Below, one piece after another: positions 47,417-56,543 of a stretch of DNA of 64,000 nt (the first letter of the stretch is position 1; each line of letters opens with the position of its first letter). The position numbers were made by a program, and so were the translations under genes. The DNA comes from Psychrobacter fulvigenes (lineage in GTDB: Bacteria > Pseudomonadota > Gammaproteobacteria > Pseudomonadales > Moraxellaceae), in NCBI RefSeq assembly GCF_904846155.1, contig NZ_CAJGZP010000001.1:3286001-3350000 (forward strand), written 5' to 3'. Below the pieces are notes generated by a model. That model was not told where the DNA came from. It did no database searches and saw only the letters and a list, made by a program, of their open reading frames with translations.

Positions 47417-48142
47417 ATGACCTTATCAAATTCGACTGCACCAACATCAAAACCAGAATCTACATCAAATTCTACACAGCAAGCTCTATTAACTGCCTCG
47501 CATCTCAATAAAACCGTCCAAGTCGGTGAGCAATCGCTGTCTATTATCAAAGATGTCAGTATTCATATCGATGCTGGCGAGTTTGTGGTCATTATGGGTA
47601 AGTCAGGCTCGGGTAAGTCCACCTTGTTAGGACTATTAGCAGCGCTCGATTATCCAGATAGTGGTTCGGTTCAGCTGGCTGATAAAACCTTAAGCGCCCT
47701 TGATGAAGATGCGCTTGCCGCCATTCGTCAGCGTGAAATGGGCTTTGTCTTTCAGTCGTTTCACCTACTGCCAACATTGACAGTCGCGGAAAACATTGCC
47801 TTTCCACTCGATATTGCTCGGCGTCCAGACAAAGCGCGAGTGGATGAATTGATCGAAGCCGTTGATTTGGGTCACAGACGCAACAGCCTGCCCAATCAGC
47901 TATCAGGCGGTGAACAGCAACGCACAGCCGTCGCACGGGCTTTGGTTTCGCGTCCCAAAATCGTCTTCGCTGATGAGCCCACAGGCAACTTGGATGAGCA
48001 AAACGCCGATCAAGTCATGAATCTGCTATTGGATTTACGCCAGCAAACTGGCTCAGCCCTCGTCGTCGTGACTCACGATCCTGCGCTTGCTGAGATGGCA
48101 GATCGAGTCATTACCATGCATGATGGCCGGATTTTATCTTAA
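47417..48142 (+). CDS. ybbA: ABC transporter ATP-binding protein, YbbA-like
   Basis: 241-residue ATPase of the LolD/MacB class. Walker A G-K-S-G-S-G-K-S-T, Q-loop F-V-F-Q-S-F, signature L-S-G-G-E-Q-Q-R and Walker B V-F-A-D-E-P-T-G-N-L-D are all intact. About 25 N-terminal residues are extra and Ser/Thr-rich. It overlaps the permease by the TAATG pattern at 48142, so the two are coupled. Substrate unknown. Confidence 0.93.
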   Translation: MTLSNSTAPTSKPESTSNSTQQALLTASHLNKTVQVGEQSLSIIKDVSIHIDAGEFVVIMGKSGSGKSTLLGLLAALDYPDSGSVQLADKTLSALDEDALAAIRQREMGFVFQSFHLLPTLTVAENIAFPLDIARRPDKARVDELIEAVDLGHRRNSLPNQLSGGEQQRTAVARALVSRPKIVFADEPTGNLDEQNADQVMNLLLDLRQQTGSALVVVTHDPALAEMADRVITMHDGRILS

Positions 48143-50814
48143 TGAATAATAAGTTAACAGACAACAAATCAGCGACTAGCAGCCCCACGTCCGTTACTGA
48201 AAACGCTGACACTATGGATAAAGAGTCAAATTATTCTGGTGGCATGATAAGCCAGCTATTTACTCGCAATCTAGGCTCGCAAGCATTGAGTCGCAGCTGG
48301 TGGCGACGCTGGGTTCATCCGGTGTTGTTTTTATTAACGCTCACGCTATCGCTTGCCACCTACCTGACCCTCGACTCTATCCAGCAGTCTGTTGATAGCT
48401 ATATCACTGACAATCAGCGCGCGCTGGTCGGTGGCGACTTGATCTTAAACAGTAAGCAAGCGTTTCCAAGCGAGATATTAACGCAAGTAGAAACGGTCGC
48501 TGAGACTCAAGTCGTTTATGATTATCAGTTTAATGCGATGGTGGTCAATGATGAGCAAACGCTGCTTGCCCGCGTCAAAGCCGTCTCCCCTGCTTATCCG
48601 TTATATGGAGAGGTCGAGCTCGCTTCAGGGCTGCCGCTTTGGGAACAGCTGACTGTAGATAATGTGGTCGTCGCACCCGAAGTACTCAAAAGCTTAAACG
48701 CTGACATCGGTGATCGCATCACCATTGGCGAGGCGCAGTTTACGATCAGTGATGTACTGACGAAAGAACCTGACCGTCCATTGACCGCCTTTGGCTTTGG
48801 CGGGCGGGTCATGATGCAAGAGGACGCGTTAGAAGCGACAAATCTGTTGGGTCAGCGTAGCCGCATCAATTATCGTATTGAGCTGGCAGGTGATAGCGAG
48901 TCAATGGCAGCGCAGCAGACGCAGCTTGAGCAAATATTAGAAGGCTATCCTGACATTGAGCTTTCTGATGCCGACTCTGCCGATACTTCAGTCTCTCGTA
49001 TCTCTGATAATGTGTTGATGTTTTTGAAGCTATTGGTCATCGCCGTATTGCTGCTATCTGCAGTGGCAATGTATGGAGTCATCACGGCCTTTGTCACCAA
49101 GCAGCAATCTAATAATGCGATTCGTCTGGCATTGGGCGAGCCGATTGGTGAGATCAAAGTCAGCTATTATCGCCTATTAATGACCACCTCCATCATTGCC
49201 TGTGTAGCGGCAGTGGTGCTCAGTCTTGCACTGCTGAAAATTGGTCAGCCTTATCTATCCGCTATCTTGCCTGCCGATATTGGCCTAGCCATCAATCCGC
49301 TTAGTATTATCAAGACCATTATCATTGCTTTAATATTGACCTTGCTCATCACCCAGCGTGGTCTTAGTAGCCTTGATGATACCAAGCCTGCAACCTTACT
49401 CAATCAAGGTACTAGCCAACAATCGCAACACCTGCCTTGGTATCGACGCCTACCGCTCCTATGGTATGGACTGATGCTCATAGGACTGTATGCGTTTTTT
49501 GCCTATGAAGTCGGTTCGTTAAAACTGGGTGCACAGATACTGCTCGGTTTAATTGGTTTCGTGGCAATATTTTGGCTATTGGCACGGGTTTGGCTATGGC
49601 TACTGACCAAGTTGGCGACCAATACCAATGTCAGTTGGATGCAGCGTATTGCCATTCATAATCTGGCGCGCAAAGGCAATCAATCCGCGCTGTTCTTTGT
49701 CACCCTATCGCTGTCAGTCGCTGTCCTCACGCTCATTACCACGCTCAATCACAGCATCAATGCGCAGTTTATCAACGCTTATCCTGATGATGCGCCCAAT
49801 TTATTTTTATTAGATGTGCAGAGTGACCAGCACGATGAGATTAACACCATCATTGGTGCGCCAGTAAGCTACTATCCTGTGATTCGCGCACGCGTGGTGA
49901 CCGCTAATGGGGTACCTGCGCAAGATATCGAAGTCGCCGATGGCTTTGATGATCCGACGCGCGTCTTTAATTTAAGCTATGCCGATACGGTGATGGATAC
50001 CGAGTTCATCACTGATGCGGTAGTAGATGACCAGCTTTACGCGCCTATTGCCGATCAAGATGGCCTTCAATCAACGCGGTCATCAGCACTGCAACAAGTA
50101 CAGCCGCTCTCTATTTTGGACACCGCCGCAGGCATGCTAGGTGTCGGCATGGGCGATGAAATTCGCTTTAATATACAAGGTATTGAGCTGACAGGACAGA
50201 TTACCAGTATCCGTTCACGTTTTGAGCGCGGGCCGAGTCCTTTCTTTTATTTCTTATTTGAGCCGTCGGTATTATCGAACGCCCCGCAAATCCAATTTGC
50301 CACCGCCCACGTACTAGCAGATGAGATTCCAGATCTGCAAGGTGAGTTGGTACGCCAGTTCCCCGCAGTGACTACTATCGATGGTACGGCAATCGCTCAG
50401 CAAATCCAAGAGTTGGTGGTACAAATGAGCCGCTTGGTCTATGTCTTCACGCTACTGGCATTGCTGACGGGTGTCATGGTATTGATTAGCTCGCTCCTCT
50501 CTACCTCGCAAGATCGTATGCAAGAAAGCGCCTCTTTTCGCCTACTCGGCATGCAAAAGCGCGATTTATATATGCTCAATATCTTGGAGCTTGGGGTGCT
50601 TGGTATTAGTGCCGCGACATTTGCGGTTATTATCGCTAGTGTGGGCGCATGGGCTGCGATTACCCAATGGTTTGACTTACGCTATAGTGTGCCGTGGACG
50701 AGCTTAGGCATTGGCGGTGTAGCTTTGGTCGCCTTGTTATTTGGTATTGCTATTATTTATGTAAGATTGGTGATTGGACGTGGGATTATGGCAAGGGTAA
50801 GGGCTATGATTTAG
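48142..50814 (+). CDS. ybbP: ABC transporter permease, YbbP/FtsX family
   Basis: 890-residue permease. One N-terminal helix (~60-80), a large periplasmic MacB-type domain (to ~285), then FtsX domains with three helices each near 290-410 and 760-880, plus two more helices in the middle. The length and double FtsX layout match the YbbP group rather than LolC/E. Coupled to the YbbA-like ATPase. The family is often linked to outer-membrane lipid or lysophospholipid handling through TesA association, but the substrate is unproven. Confidence 0.92.
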   Translation: MNNKLTDNKSATSSPTSVTENADTMDKESNYSGGMISQLFTRNLGSQALSRSWWRRWVHPVLFLLTLTLSLATYLTLDSIQQSVDSYITDNQRALVGGDLILNSKQAFPSEILTQVETVAETQVVYDYQFNAMVVNDEQTLLARVKAVSPAYPLYGEVELASGLPLWEQLTVDNVVVAPEVLKSLNADIGDRITIGEAQFTISDVLTKEPDRPLTAFGFGGRVMMQEDALEATNLLGQRSRINYRIELAGDSESMAAQQTQLEQILEGYPDIELSDADSADTSVSRISDNVLMFLKLLVIAVLLLSAVAMYGVITAFVTKQQSNNAIRLALGEPIGEIKVSYYRLLMTTSIIACVAAVVLSLALLKIGQPYLSAILPADIGLAINPLSIIKTIIIALILTLLITQRGLSSLDDTKPATLLNQGTSQQSQHLPWYRRLPLLWYGLMLIGLYAFFAYEVGSLKLGAQILLGLIGFVAIFWLLARVWLWLLTKLATNTNVSWMQRIAIHNLARKGNQSALFFVTLSLSVAVLTLITTLNHSINAQFINAYPDDAPNLFLLDVQSDQHDEINTIIGAPVSYYPVIRARVVTANGVPAQDIEVADGFDDPTRVFNLSYADTVMDTEFITDAVVDDQLYAPIADQDGLQSTRSSALQQVQPLSILDTAAGMLGVGMGDEIRFNIQGIELTGQITSIRSRFERGPSPFFYFLFEPSVLSNAPQIQFATAHVLADEIPDLQGELVRQFPAVTTIDGTAIAQQIQELVVQMSRLVYVFTLLALLTGVMVLISSLLSTSQDRMQESASFRLLGMQKRDLYMLNILELGVLGISAATFAVIIASVGAWAAITQWFDLRYSVPWTSLGIGGVALVALLFGIAIIYVRLVIGRGIMARVRAMI

Positions 50815-50840
50815 AAAGTGTCGTTTAAATTTTGGTAAAG

Positions 50841-51022
50841 GTTGATGGCGGGTTAGTTGCTGTAGCGGAAACCTGCTATTCGCTATTATCTGCCAGTCTA
50901 GGCAAGGCGGTCGTTACCGTTTGAGCCGTTCCTGTTACCTCGAGACCATCTCAAAACGATACGTCCGCAACTCGCCTAGCCCGTCAGGATAACCGCTACT
51001 CTCAGGGCTAAACCACGTCTCC
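50841..51022 (-). repeat. Palindromic element A, downstream of the three-gene cassette
   Basis: About 180 bp of imperfect palindrome and no gene. The inner arms are CTAGGCAAGGC (50898 on) and its partner ending GCCTAG at 50979, pairing across roughly 30 bases. The minus-strand outer end reads GGTTTAGCCCTGA (complement of 51002-51014) with CTCC at 51019-51022. That end resembles the start of element B at 53609. Confidence 0.6.
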
Positions 51023-51043
51023 AATTGACTATAAAGAGCAAGT

Positions 51044-51718
51044 TCATTCTAATGGATCGTGTCTAAAATCAATTATTACATGGCGTACAGTATATTCTAA
51101 TCCTGAGGATGGATGCTCATGATAACTATAGAAAACTAATTGTTTTTCAGTACAGTCTTCAACTCTCAATGCTGGGGGAAGTATTGTAGGTAACCCTTCA
51201 TCATTAATAATATTAAGGTCAGGTTTCAATAAGTAGTTTTTCCAATCATCTAACATTTTTTTAGCTTTCTTTTTTTTGTCTTTAACATAAATCATCATAC
51301 CACCAGAAGTTTTAAAATCTCTTCCAGTAGAATATCGATGAATAAGCTGTTTCATACCTTTATCTAGATTTCCATTCCCACTTCTAATTTTTCCCTCACC
51401 TATCCACTCATATTCTTCATAATCAGTAGAAACTACTATATCAGCATTGCCGTTAACATATTTACTGTGATTTGCTACCCAGCCTCTCGCATCTAACATA
51501 TCACATATATATAAATTTATTAGATCTTCACCTTTTTGAGAGTTATCTTTTAAACCTTGAAGGTACTTATCTTTTGATTGAGATAGCTTATCTATAGTAC
51601 GATCAATATCATGATACAAAAGGGTTAAGAACTCTTGATAACTGGTTGGATCTCTCCTGTATGACAACTGACGAATAGCCCTATTGGATAGAGAAGGATT
51701 AGATAAACTGCTATTCAT
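51044..51718 (-). CDS. PD-(D/E)xK-nuclease-like protein, third gene of the cassette
   Basis: 224 residues, not recognised as a known family. The central part has the features of a PD-(D/E)xK nuclease core: E64 on a preceding helix, D93 in G-N-A-D-I-V-V, the E-x-K pair E108-G109-K110 in W-I-G-E-G-K-I, and Q124 in M-K-Q-L-I-H-R-Y. The spacing is right for a cleavage site. The N-terminal 60 residues are helical and Ser/Asn-rich. AT-rich like the two upstream genes, with an 8-bp overlap with the middle gene, which argues for one operon. The nuclease function is inferred from motifs only. Confidence 0.6.
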   Translation of the reverse strand: MNSSLSNPSLSNRAIRQLSYRRDPTSYQEFLTLLYHDIDRTIDKLSQSKDKYLQGLKDNSQKGEDLINLYICDMLDARGWVANHSKYVNGNADIVVSTDYEEYEWIGEGKIRSGNGNLDKGMKQLIHRYSTGRDFKTSGGMMIYVKDKKKKAKKMLDDWKNYLLKPDLNIINDEGLPTILPPALRVEDCTEKQLVFYSYHEHPSSGLEYTVRHVIIDFRHDPLE

Positions 51719-52142
51719 TCACTTTCTCCACAAACCGTTTAGATGGAGAAAAATAAGTTATAACTTGTTTTCCAAACTCTTCTTCATTTAGTATATTACC
51801 TACGAATGGGTTATAAAGTTCACCATTTCTCATATCTTCAATAAATTCTTCTCTGTTGGTGATAGATTGAAAAGAACGTGTTCTTGGCTCTAACGCTTCA
51901 AATTGTTGTTCTAATACATTAATACTTCTTCTAGTTAAATAGAACACAGCCTCATAAAACACTTCATCATTAACCTTAGGACTGACACGATACAAATCAA
52001 TAAATGTTAAGTGAGGCTTTTTTGTAGGTCCTACTGAAACATGTTCTATTATAGCCAAGCAGACTTCAGCCATATCTTTATCGATATTGCTTAGATTAGA
52101 ATATACTTTAGTTTTTAATTCATTCACAAAAGTTGTGTTCAC
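51711..52142 (-). CDS. Unrecognised small protein, middle gene of the cassette
   Basis: 143 residues from a GTG start at 52142. I do not recognise it. The central L-T-F-I-D-L-Y-R-V-S-P and F-Y-E-A-V-F-Y-L-T-R-R-S-I-N-V-L-E pattern could be a winged helix (DNA binding or an adaptor), with an acidic C-terminal part. No Cys-rich or membrane segment. The preceding gene ends 18 bp upstream and the next overlaps by 8 bp, so it is very likely translated as part of a three-gene unit. Confidence 0.6.
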   Translation of the reverse strand: MNTTFVNELKTKVYSNLSNIDKDMAEVCLAIIEHVSVGPTKKPHLTFIDLYRVSPKVNDEVFYEAVFYLTRRSINVLEQQFEALEPRTRSFQSITNREEFIEDMRNGELYNPFVGNILNEEEFGKQVITYFSPSKRFVEKVNE

Positions 52143-52160
52143 TTTAAGAGTCCAGTTAAG

Positions 52161-53216
52161 TTAAATTAACTTACCTAATATAAAGTTAAGATCATCAATA
52201 CTGCGCGTTCCATATATATAAGCTTCATATAGATGTGAACCATTCTGTGTATTTATAGCCTGATAAGAACTTTTTAATGATGTATCTAAATTTTTATTGT
52301 CAAAGTAATAACGCATACTTATTCTATAAGGTGTAATATCATTTCCCAGTAGCTTACCATCAACTTTTTCGTTTCGAACGGCCTTTGTTCCTTCATCATG
52401 ATATGTTGCGTCTCGCAAGTCTTTTTGATGACCTTTTAATCTTTCATTATGTGTAGTTCCATGTGGTGTCATAAAGACTATTTCAGTAACACCATTTTTA
52501 CCAGTTTTTTCATCATACAGCTCTTGGATTTTAGGGAAAAAGTCACAGGCATTCGTCAAAGTTACACCAATATTTTTTCTAATATAATTATTAAAGTTAA
52601 TATAAGCTAAGTTTAAGTCACTTCTACTTAATACACTTGCGAGATCCATAGCGACAACAATATAGTTATTTTCAGTATCACAAATTACTAAATCGTAACA
52701 AGCTAGTGGGATTTTCTTTATACCAATCAACTGTTGATAGTCTTCTGAAATACTTTCTACTAAGTCATTTGGGTCAAGAATATCACGAACACTAATCTCT
52801 CTAACAATTGAGAACTGAAATAATGATACAGAATCAGATAACTTAACCTCTTTTATAGGATGGTATTCCGTCTCATTTTCGGGACACGTACTCAAATTAG
52901 TTTTAAAGAACTCTGATAGCTTTCCAACAGTTTCTTCTACGTTAACTTCATAATAAACCGATATCAACTTATCATCAAAGAATACATGTGACTTTAGTAG
53001 CTTCTCAAGCTCTTTCTTCAATTTCGAAAGCTTTTGTAAATCAAACTCACTATTCAGCTTAGTTTTCAACCCTTCTCCGTTTCGGGCACTCAGACTATTT
53101 TTTACACTCCTGAATGTGGCTTGTAACTCTGGAAGAGGAATTTTTCTATCAAGAGCCCAGTCTACATGCTTTGCTATATCCTCTCGTATCTCATTAATGT
53201 CAGCGTTTTCATTCAT
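52161..53216 (-). CDS. Unrecognised 351-residue protein, first gene of the cassette
   Basis: 351 residues, ATG 53216 with GAAGGG 8 nt upstream. No family recognised. The first ~75 residues are helical and charged with a possible coiled coil near 55-75 (L-S-K-L-K-K-E-L-E-K-L-L). A beta-rich middle includes Y-D-L-V-I-C-D-T-E-N-N-Y-I-V-V-A-M-D-L. A polar region near 250-280 contains T-P-H-G-T-T-H-N-E-R-L-K-G-H-Q-K. No Walker or HNH motif is seen. It is AT-rich and heads the operon. A sensor or DNA-binding partner role is only conjecture. Confidence 0.6.
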   Translation of the reverse strand: MNENADINEIREDIAKHVDWALDRKIPLPELQATFRSVKNSLSARNGEGLKTKLNSEFDLQKLSKLKKELEKLLKSHVFFDDKLISVYYEVNVEETVGKLSEFFKTNLSTCPENETEYHPIKEVKLSDSVSLFQFSIVREISVRDILDPNDLVESISEDYQQLIGIKKIPLACYDLVICDTENNYIVVAMDLASVLSRSDLNLAYINFNNYIRKNIGVTLTNACDFFPKIQELYDEKTGKNGVTEIVFMTPHGTTHNERLKGHQKDLRDATYHDEGTKAVRNEKVDGKLLGNDITPYRISMRYYFDNKNLDTSLKSSYQAINTQNGSHLYEAYIYGTRSIDDLNFILGKLI

Positions 53217-53857
53217 AAATTAACCCTTCAACTTTTATTTTAGAGACGTCTAGTTACTAGTTAAAAGCTTAATGAAGTTTTTTAAATCGAGTTAATTTCT
53301 GAAATTCTACCGACTACAACATTGTTAGTAAGCATACTATAACTGTGAAAACTAAACTATATTTAAAGACTATTTAAGCAAACTAAGCGTCATTGACTGT
53401 CGTCATACTTTCCAACTTTAGTAGACTAAAATAGTATAGGTAATCATAACTTAGTTACAGTTATTTTTCACCTTATATTAGGAATAGCTATTGTGATTTT
53501 TCTTAATAGTTCATGCTATATGATTATATTAAGAGAATTTTACAAGTCTACCCTATGCTAGACCCTACACCTACTGATTCTTTGCTCAGTTATCAATAGT
53601 CATCTTATGGAGCGGTTTAGCCCTGATTGAAGCGGTAGCTTGGTGGGCTGTGGCGCTTACAGCACCTTGCTAACCAGAAAATCATAGATTTTCTCTTGCG
53701 TTGGGGCAAAGCAGTGCTTTGCTTTATCCCGCCTCAGGTCGCTCGGACGTTGGAACGCTACTGTGTTTAGGTGCTGTGCGCCGCAGTCTGCCAACTACAA
53801 GCAAAAAGCAGGATTAGCTCCAAAACCCTCTCAATTCACATCTCAGCTATATTAATC
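53217..53857. other. Accessory intergenic region with a palindromic element
   Basis: About 640 bp without a gene. The right part (53609-53822) is palindromic element B. The left part (53217-53608) is AT-rich and must contain the cassette promoter; no consensus -10/-35 pair was clear. A partial palindrome GTTAGTAAGCATACTATAAC at 53324-53343 could be an operator. Confidence 0.5.
53609..53822 (+). repeat. Palindromic element B, upstream of the three-gene cassette
   Basis: About 214 bp imperfect inverted repeat. Arms include GGCTGTGGCGCTTACAGCACC (53646-53666) against the complement of GGTGCTGTGCGCCGCAGTC (53770-53788). The outer ends are GGAGC (53609) and GCTCC (53817-53821). Small inner hairpins such as AGAAAATCATAGATTTTCT are also present. 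No coding capacity; looks like a MITE or similar element. Its outer end resembles that of element A in opposite orientation. Confidence 0.7.
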
Positions 53858-54805
53858 CTAACTATTTTCAATAAATTCATTGATTTGACGAGTGATTATC
53901 TTCCATAGTTTGACTTGCGAGGCTCGGCTGCCTGCACCCATATGCGGGGTTAGAATGATGCGAGGATGACCTTCATTGGCAAGCTGGACTATTGGATCAT
54001 TTTCGCCAGCAGGTTCTTGTTCAAATACGTCGGTAGCATAGCCGAGTATTTGCTCCTGTTTGACTGCGCCAGCTAAGGCCTCGCTATCGACAATCTTGCC
54101 ACGTGCGACGTTGACCAGTAGTGGTTTTTTGCTCATTTTACTTAGAGTATCTTGGTTAATGAGATGTTTTGTTTCCTCGGTGAGTGGGCAATGTATGGTG
54201 ATGACATCGGACTTGCTCAGGACGGTTTCAAAGTCGGTGTAGTCGTCATTACGGGGCTTGCGACCTTGGCGCTCTGCCCATAGGACGTTCATATCATAGG
54301 CTTTGGCAAGCTTAGTAATCCGCTTACCAATGTCACCGATACCAATCATACCGATGGTTAAGCCCTCAAGGTCAATGGCCTCAGCATCGATGATGTCGGC
54401 TAGCCCCTTCTCCTTCCATTCGCCACTTTTAACTTTGTTGTGATAACGGATACTGGCACGCATGGCGCTGAGTAGTAGCATCATGGTGTGCTCGGCGACG
54501 GTGGCGCTGGCAAAATCTGGTGCGTTGAGGAGCTTGACGTCGTGGTCTTCGCAGGCTTGTTTGTCAATGTGGTTGGAGCCGACAGAGAGGAGTTGAATGA
54601 GCTTGAGATTGGGTAGCGCCTCAATCACTTCACGCTCGATACGTAGGGAGCCGTTAATCATGATGTCGGCATCTCGACAGCGCTCAATGATGGTTTGATT
54701 GTCTTGTGGGGTTTCTTCAAAGGTGACGTAGTCGGTTATTTTTTTGGGGGTAGGTCGCTCTAGGCCGGTAGCAAATCTTTTTTCATCGAGTAATACGGCT
54801 TTCAT
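53858..54805 (-). CDS. D-isomer-specific 2-hydroxyacid dehydrogenase
   Basis: 315 residues, NAD(P)-dependent reduction of 2-oxoacids or the reverse. The Rossmann motif G-M-I-G-I-G-D-I-G-K-R-I is near 150-161. The catalytic residues are seen as Arg in N-V-A-R-G-K-I-V-D, Glu in F-E-Q-E-P-A and His in T-P-H-M-G. AAGGAG lies 6 nt before the ATG. The sequence is closest to the glycerate/phosphoglycerate dehydrogenase-like members; the substrate is not certain. No ACT domain, so it is not full-length SerA of the regulated type. It sits beside avtA, divergently. Confidence 0.88.
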   Translation of the reverse strand: MKAVLLDEKRFATGLERPTPKKITDYVTFEETPQDNQTIIERCRDADIMINGSLRIEREVIEALPNLKLIQLLSVGSNHIDKQACEDHDVKLLNAPDFASATVAEHTMMLLLSAMRASIRYHNKVKSGEWKEKGLADIIDAEAIDLEGLTIGMIGIGDIGKRITKLAKAYDMNVLWAERQGRKPRNDDYTDFETVLSKSDVITIHCPLTEETKHLINQDTLSKMSKKPLLVNVARGKIVDSEALAGAVKQEQILGYATDVFEQEPAGENDPIVQLANEGHPRIILTPHMGAGSRASQVKLWKIITRQINEFIENS

Positions 54806-55017
54806 GAGGTACTCCTTTTTTAGTAATAGCTCTTTTATTTAGCACTTACTATATAAGGCTTGCGGCTGACGATGTGTTAGCGTTTGTTAGAAATCGGACA
54901 AGCTCTTGTATATTCAGGTCTACACCAAGCAAGGTTGTTTACTCACCTTGTCCCCCTCATTTGCTATAATGGCGCCACTTTATCAATTAATAACCTCCTA
55001 CACCTCACGGTAACCTT

Positions 55018-56364
55018 ATGAAATTCTCAAAATTTGGTCAAAAGTTCACCCAAACCACTGGCATCTCACAATTGATGGACGATCTGGGCGATGCACTAAA
55101 AAGCGATCAGCCGGTCAATATGCTCGGCGGTGGTAATCCTGCCAAAATTGATGCGGTGAACGAGTTGTTTTTGCAGACTTACCAAGCGCTTGGCCATGAC
55201 AGTAACGCTAGTGATCCTGATAGTAGCGCCATTATTAGTATGGCGAATTATTCCAATCCGCAAGGTGATGCTGAATTTATTGATGCCTTAGTTGGCTTTT
55301 TTAACCGTCATTATGATTGGAACTTGAGCGCGGAAAATATCGCCCTGACCAATGGCTCGCAAAATGCTTTTTTCTTCTTGTTTAATCTGTTCGGCGGGGC
55401 CTTCAGTGATAATAAGCTTGATGAGCATGGTCAAGATAAAGACAGCCAGTCTGTAGACAAATCCATCTTGCTACCGCTTGCCCCTGAATACATTGGCTAT
55501 AGCGACGTGCACATCGATGGTCAACATTTCATGGCAGTCCTGCCGCATATCGATGAAGTCACTCATGATGGCGAAGAAGGCTTCTTTAAATATCGGGTGG
55601 ATTTTGAGGCATTAGAGAACTTGCCTGCGCTCAAAGAAGGTCGCATCGGTGCCATTTGCTGTTCGCGCCCGACTAACCCAACGGGCAACGTGTTGACCGA
55701 TGATGAAATGGCACACTTAGCCGAGATTGCCAAGCGCTATGATGTGCCGCTGATTATCGATAATGCTTACGGTATGCCCTTCCCTAATATCATTTATTCA
55801 GACGCGCATCTGACGTGGGATGACAATACGATTCTTTGCTTTAGTCTCTCCAAGATTGGCTTGCCAGGCGTGCGCACTGGCATCATCGTCGCGGCTCCTG
55901 AAGTGATCGCAGCGGTCAGCGCCATGAATGCGGTAGTCAATCTAGCTCCTACCCGCTTTGGTGCTGCCATTGCCAAACCATTGGTGCAGAATGACCGTAT
56001 CAAGCAGCTATCGGACAATGACATCAAGCCGTTTTATCAGCAGCAAGCAAAACTGGCTGTGAGACTTTTGAAAGAAGCATTGGGTGATTATCCATTGATG
56101 ATTCATAAGCCAGAGGGCGCTATATTCTTCTGGCTGTGGTTTAAAGACTTGCCGATTACCACGCTTGAGCTATACGAGCGTCTCAAAGAAAAAGGCACGC
56201 TCATCGTACCAAGTCAGTTCTTCTTCCCTGGTGTTGATATTAGCGATTATCAGCATGCGCATGAATGTATTCGCATGAGTATCGCCGCGGATGAGCAGAC
56301 GCTCACTGATGGTATTGCAGTGATTGGAGAAGTGGTAAGAGCGCTTTATGATGAGGCTAAGTAA
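55018..56364 (+). CDS. avtA: Valine--pyruvate aminotransferase
   Basis: 448 residues, PLP-dependent class I aminotransferase making valine/alanine interconversion (2-oxoisovalerate plus alanine). The N-terminus F-S-K-F-G-Q-K-F-T-Q-T-T-G-I-S-Q-L-M-D-D-L-G is characteristic of AvtA. The PLP Lys is in F-S-L-S-K-I-G-L-P-G-V-R-T-G. R-P-T-N-P-T-G-N-V and N-A-Y-G-M-P-F-P are also seen. The cytosolic enzyme is full length. It is divergent from the hydroxyacid dehydrogenase gene. Confidence 0.95.
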   Translation: MKFSKFGQKFTQTTGISQLMDDLGDALKSDQPVNMLGGGNPAKIDAVNELFLQTYQALGHDSNASDPDSSAIISMANYSNPQGDAEFIDALVGFFNRHYDWNLSAENIALTNGSQNAFFFLFNLFGGAFSDNKLDEHGQDKDSQSVDKSILLPLAPEYIGYSDVHIDGQHFMAVLPHIDEVTHDGEEGFFKYRVDFEALENLPALKEGRIGAICCSRPTNPTGNVLTDDEMAHLAEIAKRYDVPLIIDNAYGMPFPNIIYSDAHLTWDDNTILCFSLSKIGLPGVRTGIIVAAPEVIAAVSAMNAVVNLAPTRFGAAIAKPLVQNDRIKQLSDNDIKPFYQQQAKLAVRLLKEALGDYPLMIHKPEGAIFFWLWFKDLPITTLELYERLKEKGTLIVPSQFFFPGVDISDYQHAHECIRMSIAADEQTLTDGIAVIGEVVRALYDEAK

Positions 56365-56432
56365 AAAGTCTTAGAAACTTTAATCGTAAAAAAAGCTAAT
56401 GTTATAGTTGATACACTGTCAAACCGATACAG

Positions 56433-56508
56433 TGCTACTGGGATAAATTTTATGCAGCCTCTGGAGTGCGAAGCGCACAGCAAGCAAGAAAAATTTGTAC
56501 CAGTAGCA
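56433..56508 (+). repeat. Miniature inverted-repeat element, copy B
   Basis: 76 bp core bounded by TGCTACTGG and CCAGTAGCA, reverse orientation to copy A at 41474-41551. Outer flanks TATAGTTGAT (56404-56413) and AATTGACTATA (to 56549) suggest the full element is ~145 bp. The IS256 target duplication overlaps its right edge. Confidence 0.75.
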
Positions 56509-56543
56509 AGGCAATGTAAACGTATCGATTTTATTTCGAATTG

